A DNA stretch of 64,000 bases from Rapana venosa (GCA_028751875.1 CM054143.1:69543030-69607029); one strand, 5' to 3'; numbered from the stretch's first letter, positions 1 through 10,802 are shown. Numbers and translations: made by a program. The notes: generated by a model from the sequence alone, not told the origin.

Positions 1-1215
1 CATCACGAAAATTCACATGTCGTGCTTTCAGCAAGTAGTCACATTCTTGCAAAAATGAAATGAGAGATGTTTGAGTTGATGCATTACATTTCTTACTGGT
101 ATATGTGTTTTAAGTTTTCTTTTATATTTGTATGAAGAAATTGGGTGCACATGGGTCAAATTTGTCCTGTTGCATCAGCTACCCGTTCCCAGCTAGTGGT
201 GGTCCGGGTCCTACCTAATGTCAGTTACACACTTCTGGGCCAAACTAAATTTAACATGGGAAAAAAAAATCATGAATACATTATCACTAACAATTTTCAG
301 GTTTTCTGCTGTTATGGTGTCACACAGACGATGTAAAATACAATAAAATTTCCCAGACGAAGAAAAACACAGATTCAATGACACTGTACAAAAGTGAAAG
401 AAAAACATTGATTCCTAATGAACAATGCCACAATCCCATCTCCACAGTTACAGCCCTTCTTTCCACTTACTGTGCAGTGACCTGGTCCCTCCTCTATCCA
501 TGAACAGCAGCAGCATGGGGATGGACTGTTCAATAGATGGGCAGCACACAGCTGAGGGCCCAGGCTGAGCAAGTCAGGGGTCTGGTTGGGCTTCTTCTTT
601 CCTTGATACACTGGCAAGGCTGGGGAGACATGGTGGTGGATCCCTGATGTCACTGACCTGTTCACACCGCAAACAACACACAGTCACCACTGACACAGCA
701 GGACACACATCACTTAACATCACCCACCATGAATAACAAAGAGGCGGGACAGGGCAGGAAAGCCTAGGGGTCAGAGCGCTGCACACAGGATCTGAACGGC
801 CCCAGGACCAAGCCACCACAGAGGTGCCCCGTTTTACTTTTCTGTTTAGGGGGATTTTACCCTGGAGTGAGTTCTACATCAGTACTGACTCACTTCCCAC
901 TGAAAGTCCTTTGGACAGAGACTATAAAAACAAGCCCACCATGTGCCAACGCACTCAGACATCTTGTGCAACACATTATAAACACAGAGGTGATTTAAAA
1001 AGTAATTCCAATACTCAGTAGCTTTTTCTTTTCTTCCTAATTTTTTTACATAGCCAGTGTAGCCAAATAATAATTATGCTTCATAATCATCAGCAAAGAA
1101 AGATGTCTTAGTAGTTAGGCCATAAATTAAGTTCAGTATAACTTAAGTGAATACCCGAAGCACACAAAGCTACATGATAACTAGTAGACAGATCCAAGTC
1201 TGAAGTAACCAACCT
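1..1215. repeat. 1.2 kb direct duplication, copy 1
   Basis: Non-coding-looking unit that recurs in the same orientation at 4966-6157. Both copies share, in order, a cgtgcttt start, a stretch ending in gacgatgtaaaata, a cctaggggt..agagcgctgca block, an ttttaccctggagt block and a tagttaggcca block. This copy is clean; the second has many homopolymer indels. No domain or coding frame is recognisable in either copy. Between them lie an RTE retrotransposon and AT-rich DNA. It may be a real segmental duplication or two haplotypes placed in tandem by the assembler. Confidence 0.8.
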
Positions 1216-1309
1216 TTCCAACTCAAAATAGGTATACTTATTAGTATATTACTATTAGATTTCCCTTTGGGGTCCTTTCAGCTTCTCGAGGTAAAAATTT
1301 GATCCTGAT

Positions 1310-1850
1310 GTTTTTTCCGCTTGTGGATTTTCTTTAGACGTAGTGGGAAAGTCACATACAAGTATGATCCCTCCCTATGTCTGCTCCTGGAAAACTTCGT
1401 GTCTGTGCGATGTTAACGCTAGACTGAAACCGTCTTTTCACCATGATGTAATCTATTTGGTTGTGGTGTTCTCCATTTGGGCTATGCCATGTCCATTTTC
1501 TGGATTTCTTGTGGGGGCCCAAAGTGTATTCACTAGCTGGAGGTGGTTGTTACTGGCAAACTCCAGGAGTCTCAAGCCTTTTCATTTGATTGGTTATTAC
1601 AATGTGGCCCACAAACCCCCCTCCCAGTCTTTCCATGCATTTCTCCTCCCTTTGGGCGTTTCCATCACCTTGCACAACGAGGATGTCTTTCTTGGGTGTT
1701 TGATTCAGAACCCCCTTGTAGCTGGTCATAAAATTCTTCTACGGCTTCATCTGTGCAGTCTGATGTAGGGGCGTATGCCTGTACTATAGTTATGTTAAAG
1801 GGGGTTGCTCTCAGGCGGATGGTAATAAGTCTGCTGGACACAGGCTGACA
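1310..1850 (-). pseudogene. RTE-clade LINE endonuclease fragment (inverted 5' part)
   Basis: Read on the minus strand this encodes the middle to C-terminal part of an apurinic-type endonuclease of an RTE/BovB-like LINE, the domain that nicks target DNA before reverse transcription. Visible motifs in order are SSRLITIRL, QAYAPTSD (catalytic Tyr region), WHSPNGEHHNQIDYI and GADIGRDH, where the usual SDH histidine triad has Ser replaced by Arg. The motifs lie in different frames, so the gene is broken. It abuts, head to head, a plus-strand reverse transcriptase fragment of the same family at about 1855, the arrangement expected from twin-primed integration. The N-terminal catalytic Asn and Glu motifs are absent. 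Confidence 0.82.
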
Positions 1851-1854
1851 GCTC

Positions 1855-3330
1855 AAGATCTGGCAGACAGGAAAATGGCCAACACCATGGACGCAGTCAC
1901 TCATCATCACCCTCCCCAAGAAAGGAAATTTACAACAATGCCATAATTACCGCACAATCAGCCTCATATGTCACCCAAGCAAGGTCATGCTGCAGATAAT
2001 ATTGATAGACTGAAGCCACAAGCAGAGACATCATTGCTGAGGAAAAAGCAGGTTTCAGAGCAGGGCGCAGCACAACAGAACAGTATTCAACCTCAGAATA
2101 CTATGTGAGCGGTACCTTCAACATCAACAAGACCTATACCATGTATTTATCGATTTTAAGAAGGCATTTGACAGGGTGTGGCATGCAGCTTTTGTGGGCA
2201 ACCATAAAATTGTACAGCACAATGCAAACCTGATCAGAGTCATCAAACAGCTGTACAGCGAGGCCACCAGTGCATTTGTACTACAACAACAACATTGGAG
2301 AATTTTCGAAAACAGTTGGAGTAAGGCAGGGCTGTCTCTCACCCACTCTTTTCAACATCTTCCTTGAGAGATCATGGCTGATGCACTGGAACATCATGAA
2401 GGATCAGTCAGCATTGGTGGCAGAACGATCACAAACCTCCGCTTCGCAGATGACATTGAGGGAAAATAGCAGGATCAGAAAAAGAGCTTCCCAAAGCCTA
2501 ACAGAACATTTGGATAAGGCCTCCAAAACATACGGAATGGAAATCATTTGCAGAGAAGACCAAATGATGACAAATAACCCCAACGGCATTAGCACTGATA
2601 TCAGGGTTAATGACCAGAAGCTGGAAACAGTTCAAAGCTTCAAGTACCTGGGAGCCATTGTATCCGACCAGGGATCCAAGCCAGAAGTAGTATGCAGGAC
2701 TGCACAGACATAACAGCTTTGTCAAAACTAAACACCATTGGGAGATAAGAATATCTCACTTATCTCCAAGATCAGACTAATGCGCTCCCTTGTCATATCC
2801 AATTTCTGTATGCCTGTGAATCATGGACCCTGATGTAGATTTGGAGAAAAGGGAGTACAGGCAGTGGAGATGAGATGCTTTCGGAGACTCCCTTTGGCTC
2901 TCATACAAAGACCACATAAGCAACGAAAGCGTGCATAACAGAATCCAGCAAACCATTGGAAAACTATGAGAACCTTCTAACGATCGTGAAAAAGCGTAAA
3001 CTTAAGTGGTATGGGGGATGTCACAAGATCCCAAGGGGAAATTACAAAGACAGTTTTGCAAGGCACTGTCCAAGGAGAAGAAGAAGAGGCAGACCAAGGA
3101 AGAAATGGGAGGATAACATCAGTGAATGGACAGGCCTAGAACTCAACAAAACCCTGGAAAGGCAGAACAGAGAGAAGAATGGAGGGAAAATGGTTGCTGA
3201 GTCTTTGAGGGTGCCCCCCCGGTCGTCAGACTACGGGACAGATAGAGAGAGTCCCCACTTCAAAAAATTTTATGACAAGATTTATTCCCCGACATTTTCT
3301 TCAACCCATGTCCAGTTATAATGTTTGTAG
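1855..3330 (+). pseudogene. RTE-clade LINE reverse transcriptase and C-terminus
   Basis: The plus strand encodes a degraded reverse transcriptase that would copy element RNA into DNA at the nicked target. It opens with IWQTGKWPTPWTQSLI, then LPKKGNLQQCHNYRTISL, VGVRQG with LFNIFLE, LRFADDIE (catalytic FADD, about 2442-2453), TYGMEI and FKYLGAIVSDQG. The basic C-terminus at 2956-3240 holds VKKRKLKWYG, RRRRGRPRKKWEDNI and SEWTG, all typical of BovB-like RTE proteins. Stops and frameshifts are frequent (for example directly after FADDIEGK), so it is inactive. It matches the element at 57.4-60.7 kb in domain order but is clearly divergent. The 3' end is not sharply defined. Confidence 0.85.
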
Positions 3331-3643
3331 GCTAATGGGAAAAGCAAATCTCAAAAAGTTCTCCTGTCGCTCTCAATATTCATAAGATTTGCAGGTATTT
3401 CTTGAAATTTCAATTGTCTTCCACAAGTGTAGATTAGTCTTTTAAAGAGAAATGGGTTTACTTAGAAAAATGTATTGAGTATATGTTTGCTTATCATTTT
3501 ACGATGGCTCTTGTTTTTCAGCTCCCGTTTGTATTCATATTATTTTGGGGTTGTTTTTGTTTAGGTTTATTTTCCTTTCAATTTGTTTGTAATCCCCCAT
3601 ACCCCAAAAGGGGTGAAAGGAATTAAAATCTTGAATCTTGAAT

Positions 3644-3644
<1 letters not shown>
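3331..3644. other. AT-rich gap with a short GAATCTT tail
   Basis: No coding signal. The stretch ends with aattaaaatcttgaatcttgaatc-type short tandem copies at 3621-3644, directly followed by a GT array. That looks like the 3' tail of a retroelement (inference). Confidence 0.4.
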
Positions 3645-3699
<55 letters not shown>

Positions 3700-3722
3700 T
3701 GTGTAATGTGTGTGTGTGTGTG
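3645..3722. repeat. (GT)n microsatellite
   Basis: Nearly pure GT dinucleotides with two small interruptions. It follows the GAATCTT tail directly. Confidence 0.95.
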
Positions 3723-4965
3723 GAGTGATACAAAAATAATAACAAAACAGAAATTTACTTTGGTTTCACAATAAAAGCATTACAAAAAGTTTCCAGTTTG
3801 TGTGAGTGTGTGTTTTTTTCTTTCAAACTACATGCTTGGATAAACAACACAACCTGATAAAAAAACCAGTGAAGAAAATGCAGCACTTTTTAAAAATTGA
3901 AAAAAGCAACTGAGAGTCTGACAAAAAGGGTTTTATTCATTTTTTTTGCACTTGCTTCCTCTGATTCAAAAAAAAAAATTTTTGATCGGGCATGAACTTG
4001 AAGGGGATGCCTTCATGTGTGTTTTTAAATTTTTTATGTATGAAAAAATATTTTTGAAAAAAAAATGCAATCTTACTGCCCATACTAACAACAACGGAAA
4101 AACGATCGTAAAAATTTTTTTCAACATTTTCAAAATTTTAAAATTTCGAGGCAGGAGTTGTCATTCCTGCATTTTTTTTTCCCCAATGTTTCCCCGGGAC
4201 CTTTTTTGAATGATACAAAAAAAAAGTAAAAGTTTACTAAGAAAAAGGGAAAAAAAAAACACTATAAAAGTTTTTTTTTAACAGAATTATTGCCCAAAAT
4301 AATTTTTAAAAAAAGGAGAAAAATTTCACAAGATTTCCCATGAATTATGAGAGCCCCCCTTGATGACCTATTTTCTGTGTTCCTTTGTGGCCCCCAGTTT
4401 TATTTTGATTGGAAAGCAAAAAAAATTTTTTAAATTTTTCTAAATTCTTTTGAGTTTTTCAGTGATAACTAATACAAATAAAAACAAAAGCATTCGCTTC
4501 TTCAAATGTCAGTGTAATGGCTGTCACAAAAAAAATTTCTGCTGACAATCCCAAGCCCAAAAGAATTGGTTTTTTGACTAAATGAGGTACCATTTAGTTA
4601 GTAAGAAGAGGGGGGGCGTACTGTATGAAAAGGGAAAAATGGAAACCCTCAAGGGAACAAAAGAAAAAAAAACAAATGAGGTAAAAAAATTTGTTTTTAA
4701 AAAAAACGAGCTTTCTTATATTTTTTTGGGGAAATTTTTTGTAGGGTTTAAAATACGGGAAATTTCCCCCAACTTTGAAAAAACTGTAGGTATTTTTTAA
4801 AAACAAAAATTTTTTAAATTAGTTTTATTATAAAATCTTTAAAAAACTTCACAAAAAATCCCATCCTATCATCGGTTAGCGGGAAATTTTTTTTTCCCCA
4901 ATGGGTTTTTGCTATGAATAAGTCTGTGTTTTTGGGATAGGCCCCCGAACTTTGATAGAAGACAA
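3723..4965. other. AT-rich, homopolymer-inflated sequence, no gene seen
   Basis: Dense A and T runs (A6-A10, T6-T10) and no recognisable family or coding signal. The texture matches other poorly polished blocks of this window, and quality stays poor through the second copy of the 1.2 kb duplication. Confidence 0.6.
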
Positions 4966-6157
4966 AGCACGAAAATTAGCAGGTCGTGCTTTAAAGCGAG
5001 AGTCTTTCTTTTTGGGCAAAATGATTTGAGAGATGTTGAGTTGATGCATAACTTTTTTTTAAGGGTTTTATTGTGTTTAAGTTTTCTTTTATATTTGTAT
5101 GAAAAAATTGGGGAGTGTTACAGTGGGGGCAAAAATTTTCCTGTGCTTTCAGCTCCCCTTTCCCAGCTAGTGGGGGCCGTGGGTTTCCTAAAGTCAGTCA
5201 CACACTTTTGGGCCAAAAAAACTAAATTAAAAAGGAAAAAAAAAAAACATTTAATACATTATTTTTATTTTCAGGTTTTTGCTGTTAGGTGTCCCCACAG
5301 ACGATGTAAAATAAATAAAAAATTTTCCCCCGACTGAAGAAAAACACGATTAAATTTACACTGAAAAAAAGTGAAGGAAAAAAAACGGATTCAAAGCACT
5401 TGGGACAATCCTTTCCACAGGGACCCGCCCTTCTTTCCCCCCTTACTGGGGCACAGTGATCCGGTTCCCCCTCTATCCATTTAAGCAGACAGGGGGGAGG
5501 GAATGTTCAGGGAAAGGGCCCGCCAGCTGAGGGCCCCCGGGTGAGGTCCCAAAGGGCAGGGGGTTTTGGTGGGGTTCTTCTTCCTTGACAAATGGCAAAA
5601 AGGGTGGGGGGACTGGTGGTGGATCCCTGAGGGCATGACCTTTTTAAAAGAAAAAAAAACCCCAAATCACCACTTAAAGCGCAGGGCCCCACCACCAAAG
5701 GAATGCAAAGAGGCCCGGACGGGCAGGAAAGCCTAGGGGTAGAGCGCTGCATCAGGATTGAGGGGCCAGGATCAAGCCACCACAGAGGTTTGCCCGTTTT
5801 ACTTTTTTTCGTTTGGGGGAAAATTTTACCCTGGAGTGGAGTTCACATCAGTACTGACTCCACTCCCCTGAAAGCCTTTGGAAAAGACTATATAAAAAAG
5901 CCCATGGGGCAAACGCCGCAGAACACTTGTGCACACATTATACACAGGGGTGATTTAAAAAAATAATCCCATATGGTTTTTCTGCTTTTCTTCTTTTTTA
6001 CCATAGCAGTGTTTGCCAAATAATAATGTTTCATTACAATCATAGCAGAGAAAAAGATGTCTAAGTAGTTAGGCCATTAAAAAGTATAATATAAGTGAAT
6101 CCCCAAAGCATGCAAGCTACTGAATAAAATAGACAGACCCAAGTATGAAGTAACCAA
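4966..6157. repeat. 1.2 kb direct duplication, copy 2 (degraded)
   Basis: Aligns by eye along its length with 1-1215, including atttgagagatgttgagttg, agacgatgtaaaata, aaagcctaggggtagagcgc and taagtagttaggccatta. It differs mainly by lengthened G, A and T runs and small deletions, which suggests consensus error rather than ordinary divergence. No intact frame. Confidence 0.8.
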
Positions 6158-6917
6158 CTTTCAGAGACACATTTAATTATTCAAAATTTTAATAATTAGG
6201 TATAATACAGTGGATGTAAGTCTGGGAAAGAGGTTGACCCCTTCCCTCCTAAAAGCAGGGTCAGGGGGCTGTGCCCTCTGAAGCTGAAGAAATTTTCTTC
6301 AAATCTAGACAAACGGGTCTCTGGAAATGAAAAAAATACCTCAAAATCCTTTTTACTGCCTGAAAACAGCACAGTCAAAGTCTTCAAAATTTGGTGTGGG
6401 ATTGTCAGCATGTGTTGTTGTTGCCTGAAAATTTTTCCCCTTTTAAACCCTTAGCCTGCCAAGGATTTGGCTTATAAATAATATATTAAAAAATCCTATT
6501 TGCCAGGAACTTTCGTAACAAATGGGCGACTGTTGAAAAAAAAAAATACTGTGAATTAAATTCTGAAACTAATGTACCCATAAAAGTATATTCTCTTAAA
6601 AGGAAATGAACAATGTAGATTAAAATACTGTAATGTTCATTAGTATCATTAGTATGCTTTAAGAAAGTTATGACCTTATAAAAATAAAGAATGTACTTTC
6701 GCAAAGTCAGGAAAACATGACCAACATTCTGGAAAAGAGCTCGTGGCAGTGGAGAGACATGGTTTATTCTGCCATTCCAGAAAACAGCCAAATGCTGCAT
6801 GCTAAAGGTTATTATATAATACAGTATTAGCCAGTACAGGTTCATTCAAACATTCTCTGTATATAATTCAAAGACTTTTTCAGATACTTAAGTGAAACAA
6901 CCCTCTCAAAGCATGCA
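6158..6917. other. Unclassified AT-rich sequence
   Basis: Holds a 119-codon minus-strand open frame at 6486-6845 that matches no family I know. Part of it (residues near FWNGRINHVSPLPRALF, about 6690-6810) is not low complexity and is preceded on the minus strand by an AG and a weak pyrimidine tract, so an exon cannot be excluded. Nothing else is seen. Confidence 0.3.
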
Positions 6918-7042
6918 GGCACACACACACACGCAAGGCCAATTGTGCACACACACACACGCACATTACACACATTCACTCGCTCACTCTACTTGCTTCA
7001 GTACACACACAGTATACACACACACACACACACACACAAACA
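6918..7042. repeat. (CA)n microsatellite, interrupted
   Basis: Several CA runs (6919-6935, 6948-6968, 7018-7040) separated by short unique pieces. Confidence 0.9.
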
Positions 7043-7377
7043 TACTACGCACAGAAAAAATGCACTGCTTACTCAAATATCATCGTGAAGAGAGAGATAT
7101 AGTACATATATAATACTATTGTTAATACATAACATGACATAGGGGATAGAATGCCAAATTGTGTTTTAAGGTGGCAATCAAATGATTGAAGAACGCTAGG
7201 AAGGAAAGGTAAAGGAGTCCCGTTAACCATAAGGTGTAGGGGAGGAAGCGAGAGTAGACCAAGAGAAAGAGGATTGATGAGGAAGCAGCAGAAGAAGGAG
7301 GATGAAGTGAGTGAAAGAAGAGAGAGCGAGAGAAGGGGAGAGTAAGCGAGCAAAAGAGAGCAAGGAGGAGGAAGCGA
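7043..7377. other. Unclassified, then purine-rich tract
   Basis: From about 7236 to 7380 the plus strand is almost wholly A and G (gaagaagga, gagagcgagagaagg). Such a tract could form triplex or single-stranded DNA. No gene is seen. Confidence 0.5.
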
Positions 7378-7620
7378 GCGTCAGAACCCTCACTTTCTAG
7401 GGCCAGGCCAATATTGAGGGCGGCGCCATCTCCTCTCCTAGATTGCTTTACCTTACCTGACCCTAAAGGGGAGGTACCCATTACAGTGGGGAACTGAAGG
7501 GGAACTGTAATGAAGCCAAGGCGCGCAAACGGTCACCGATCCAACTGGTAAACCATGCTTGATGATGCTTAACTTGGGCTGGGGGAAAGCGAGTGCTCCG
7601 ACACTGGAGCTATCCGTTCC
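7378..7620 (-). mobile_element. SINE with tRNA-like A box and 5S rRNA-like promoter (copy 1)
   Basis: A non-autonomous element read on the minus strand. Its head has a tRNA-like A box region (GGATAGCTCCAGTGTCGG, near 7603-7620). A segment resembling the 5S rRNA internal control region follows: AAGTTAAGCATCATC (7561-7575) fits the 5S A box and TTGGATCGGTGACCG (7530-7544) fits the 5S C box. The body shares GCGCCTTGG, AATGGGTAC, TTTAGGGTC and GGCGCCGC with the copy at 13084-13372, in the same order. It would be transcribed by RNA polymerase III. The two copies define the family; the hybrid head is an inference from motif matching. Confidence 0.72.
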
Positions 7621-8004
7621 TTGATAGCATAGGATAGGCTTCAAATACAATTATTTGATATTTACTGCCTGAATCACACCTCCAAAATGTTATGGTCATG
7701 CTGTAGATCTTATAGTTTTCTAGTGAAAGAATTGAGATTATTTCATTTTCACTAAGTTCGGGGTTTAAAAAATGTATGAGTTAGATCTTAACGTCTTCAG
7801 GTTTTCATTTTAATAACCAACAACAACAGCACGTTCATAACATAACTAGGCTATATTATATCTTACAAAGTGGATTACCCCTCTACTCAGTAAGGGAGCC
7901 ATGTCTTATTTTCGTTACAAACTGCTTTTATGGTCATGTTCTAGCAAATCTACACTCATCAGATAAATACTACCACTTAATCAAATCGAAGCACATGTAC
8001 TTAC
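7621..8004. other. Unclassified AT-rich DNA; candidate intron on the minus strand
   Basis: No low complexity and no recognisable element. It lies downstream (minus strand) of the candidate first exon at 8005-8074 and would be the start of its first intron. Confidence 0.3.
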
Positions 8005-8074
8005 TGAGGTAAGCAGTAAAAATGTCTGCAAAGATGAACGAAGTGCACAAAAACAATACTGTATTTTCCGCCAT
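8005..8074 (-). CDS. Candidate first coding exon of an unknown host gene (partial)
   Basis: On the minus strand ACAAATGGCGG gives a start codon with A at -3 and G at +4, a strong Kozak context. Twenty-three codons follow, from MAEN through FLCTSFIFADIF to AYL, then one base, then a splice donor GTAAGT (8004-7999). Residues 5-23 are strongly hydrophobic, so a signal peptide or first membrane segment is likely. Directly upstream are ETS and CCAAT motifs. I recognise no protein family and cannot find exon 2 with confidence. The exon is short, so chance is possible; the joint presence of promoter motifs, Kozak context and a consensus donor is the argument. Confidence 0.42.
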
Positions 8075-8150
8075 TTGTAATCGAGAAATGTAAACAGAGT
8101 TGTGATTGGCGGAAGTAGAGGAACCGGAAGTCAAAAACCATTTTGGTTTT
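8075..8150 (-). promoter_or_regulatory. Candidate TATA-less promoter with ETS and CCAAT motifs
   Basis: Read on the minus strand it contains ACTTCCGG (8124-8131) and ACTTCCG (8110-8116), two ETS-type sites, and CCAAT (8105-8109) overlapping the second. The start-codon region AAATGGCGG resembles a YY1 element, often found at the start of housekeeping genes. No TATA box is seen. Transcription would run toward lower coordinates. Motif spacing is sensible but there is no expression evidence. Confidence 0.4.
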
Positions 8151-8392
8151 GTTTTCTTTTGACTTTCGATTTCCAACCAGCATATTTCAAGAGTCTGTGA
8201 GTTTAGTTTCTAGCTTTTTTTGGATTAATTTACTGGCATTTATTAGTTATGATATGATCTTATTCATAGGTTTGTGGAAACCTTGTCATTTATTCTTAGC
8301 AATATTTCTGGGAAAGAGATGAGTGTTGTTGTGCTGTGTGTGTGTGTGTGTGAGGATGGTGACAATGCCAATTGACAATGACAAATTCTGTT
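8151..8392. other. Intergenic AT-rich DNA with a short GT run
   Basis: A (GT)n run of about 20 bases lies near 8335-8352. No other feature is seen. Confidence 0.4.
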
Positions 8393-8460
8393 TATTTCGA
8401 GGTTAATGAATAAGCACTCATGTGCTTGGTTACATCAAGTTTCCGCCCGTAGGGATGCCT
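8393..8460 (-). mobile_element. S1 tRNA-derived SINE, 3' fragment
   Basis: TTATTTCGAGGTTAATGAAT and CACTCATGTGCTT match the corresponding end of the longer copies at 41890-42165 and 30590-30700. Only the 3' end of the family is present. Confidence 0.6.
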
Positions 8461-9000
8461 CTTAATAAATAACCCAATACTTATACTCTAAACACAGTCG
8501 AAACAACAAAAGGGAAATAACCCATTTTCACCCACCACCCACCCTTATTAAAAATACTAAACAAAAAACCAACAAACAAAAAGAAAACCTAAAGACACCC
8601 CCCCCCCCTCCCAACCCACCACCCCCCCTAAAAAAAAAAACCCCAACAAAACAAACAAAACAAAGTAAAATTAATTAAAAAAACAAACAACAAAAGAAGA
8701 AAAAAGAAAAAAAGAGAAAAACAAACAACAAGAAGAAGTATAACAACAAAACCAAGAAAAATAACAAAACCAAACTTAATAAGTCATAAAAATAATCATC
8801 TATAACATTGTAAATAGTACAATACTTGTTACATATAAAAATAAGATATTGAAAATAGGGCATTCTTTAAAAACTTAAGTACAGCCGACAAGCCCAATAA
8901 AGTATTGAAATATAAAGTAGATCCTTTATTCTGGATACACTTTAACTATAAGCAAAATTGATAAAAGGTGGAGAGAAGACAGAGGAGAGAGAGAGAGACG
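8461..9000. other. A/C-rich low-complexity and AT-rich DNA
   Basis: Runs of aaacaaac type, C9 and A9 tracts at about 8550-8760, then ordinary AT-rich DNA. AAGGGAAATAACCC near 8511 resembles a motif also seen in the R1 repeat. No gene is seen. Confidence 0.5.
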
Positions 9001-9025
9001 AGGGAGGGAGAGATGAGAGAGAGAG

Positions 9026-9026
9026 G

Positions 9027-9058
<32 letters not shown>

Positions 9059-9060
9059 TG

Positions 9061-9095
<35 letters not shown>

Positions 9096-9097
9096 GC
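9026..9097. repeat. (GT)n microsatellite
   Basis: Two pure GT runs, preceded by a GA-rich stretch at 8970-9025. It directly abuts the tail of the next repeat. Confidence 0.95.
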
Positions 9098-9238
9098 AAG
9101 TCAAGTGAAATTTTATTTCCAGGATTGGTACATTGAATAAGCAATGCATTTGCTGTTTTTCATCAAGCCATCATCTAAGAAACAATTTCTTAGATTATAC
9201 TGAAATAATAATTATTGCATCCTTTACCATTAATAGAC
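9098..9238 (-). mobile_element. Interspersed repeat with TTGAC-type tail, copy 1
   Basis: Matches 39656-39815: both share TGGTACATTGAATAAGCAAT, GCATTTGCT, CATCAAGCCAT, ATTGCATC and TTTACCATTAA on the plus strand. Read on the minus strand it ends GGAAATAAAATTTCACTTGAC, a polyadenylation-like hexamer followed by a short tandem tail and then (CA)n. The likely identity is the 3' end of a SINE or LINE. Confidence 0.75.
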
Positions 9239-9340
9239 CAGTGTGTGTGTGTTGTGTGTGTGTGTGTGTGTGTGTGTGGGTGTGTTGTGTGTGTAAGTGT
9301 TGTTGTGTTTGTGTGTGTGTGTGTGTGTTGTGTGTTCACA
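9239..9340. repeat. (GT)n microsatellite
   Basis: Interrupted GT array. Confidence 0.95.
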
Positions 9341-9710
9341 GATAATTATCAAATATATAATTCTCAAAACAGTACACCATCACCAGCATGGGGGGTATGG
9401 AGAGAGCTGGGGGGAGGGGGGGGGGGGGGGGAGAGATCAGGGGAACATGACCAGATATGGCGAGGTGATATTCTGAACAAAAGACAATAATTATCAGTTT
9501 TTAAACAGTAGGTTTTACTGTTCGATGTTGTCCATTCCGCTGAGGAAGCTTCAGAATAGAAGGGAAAACTTGCTGATGTGTAAAATAACAAGATATGATG
9601 CTGAAAGGTTGTGTTTTCATTACATTTTACTGTTGTTACTCAACTGTGTGCGTGGAGGGAGGGGTGCACAACAGAATTGTGGGGTGTTTTGTTTTTTTTA
9701 ATCAAGACAA
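9341..9710. other. Unclassified, with a G20-type tract
   Basis: A nearly pure G tract lies at 9411-9431. The rest is non-repetitive, with no coding family recognised. Confidence 0.4.
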
Positions 9711-9756
9711 TTGTGTGTGTGTGTGTGTGTGTTGTGTGTGTGGTGTTGTGTGTGTG

Positions 9757-9791
<35 letters not shown>

Positions 9792-9895
9792 ATGGTATGT
9801 GTGTGTGTGTGTATGTATGTATGTATTTAGGTATGTATGTATGTATGTAGGTATGTATGTATGTAGGTATGTATGTGTTGTGTGTGTGTGTGTGT
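9711..9895. repeat. (GT)n followed by (GTAT)n microsatellite
   Basis: GT array to about 9812, then GTAT/GTAG tetranucleotides to about 9870, then GT again. Confidence 0.92.
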
Positions 9896-10362
9896 TGTCG
9901 TTGAATTTGTACATATCTCTTAATTGTAAACTGGCTGCATGTGAAGACTAGGATGAATGAAAGCGCTTTGATTTGTTTTTAGCAATATATAGGGCTGTAT
10001 AAATTCCATGTATTATTATTATTATTATTATCATTATTATGTATATTTATTTATATATATATATATAAAGAAAAAAAAAATATATATTATGGTTTATGGT
10101 TTAGGGTGCATGTATGTATGTACTGTGTGTGTGTGGTGTGGTGTCAGTTGAATTTGTACATATCTATTAATTGTAATGGCTGCTGTGAACAAGTCTAGGA
10201 TGAATGAAAGCGCTTTGATTTGTTTTAGGCAATATTTAGGGCTGTTAAATTCCTAGTAGTATTATTATTATTATTATTATTATTATCATTTATTATGTAT
10301 TATATATATATATAAAGAAAAATATATATATATTTGTTTATGTTTAGGGTGCTGTATGTATG

Positions 10363-10370
<8 letters not shown>
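9896..10370 (+). mobile_element. CR1/L2-like LINE 3' tails, two tandem copies
   Basis: Two units of about 235 bp (9896-10137 and 10138-10370). Each has GTTGAATTTGTACATATCT, GAATGAAAGCGCTTTGATTT, AGGGCTGT..AAATTCC, an (ATT)n tail, an (AT)n run and a TTTAGGGTGC end. The AAGCGCTTTGA..TATAAAT(ATT)n layout is the 3' end typical of CR1/L2-like LINEs. The same tail is found on the minus strand at 11656-11880 and 15906-16080. Confidence 0.68.
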
Positions 10371-10399
<29 letters not shown>

Positions 10400-10672
10400 T
10401 GTGTGTGTGTGTGTGTATGTGTGTGAGGGTGGTGTGTGTGTGTGTGTGTGATTGTGAGTGTGTGTGGGTGTGTGTGTGAGTGTGTGTGTGAGTGTGTGTG
10501 TGTGAAGTGTGTGAGGTGTGTGTGGGATGTGTGTGTGTGTGAGTGTTGTGAAGGGTTGTGTGAGTGTGTGTGTGAGTGTGAGTGTGGTGTGGTGTGAGTG
10601 TGTGGTGTTGTGGAGTGTGTGTTGTGTGAGTGTGTGTGCGTGTGTGTGTGTGAGTGGTGTGTGTGTGTGTGT

Positions 10673-10711
<39 letters not shown>

Positions 10712-10763
10712 GTTAGGTTTAGGGTGTGTTTTGTTTGGTTGTTATTCAGAGTGCAGATCTAAG

Positions 10764-10802
<39 letters not shown>

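Noticed and set aside
295..386. Possible exon on the minus strand after a TTTTGTACAG acceptor, reading SLNLCFSSSGKFYC
   Set aside because: The donor is weak, no family is recognised, and the frame is not kept in the duplicate at 5270-5370.
6440..6475. TTTTAAACCCTTAGCCTGCC resembling a piggyBac-type end
   Set aside because: No matching inverted end was found and no transposase is nearby.
7501..7620. A true 5S rRNA gene
   Set aside because: Only the internal promoter part is similar; the flanks follow a SINE body shared with 13084-13372.
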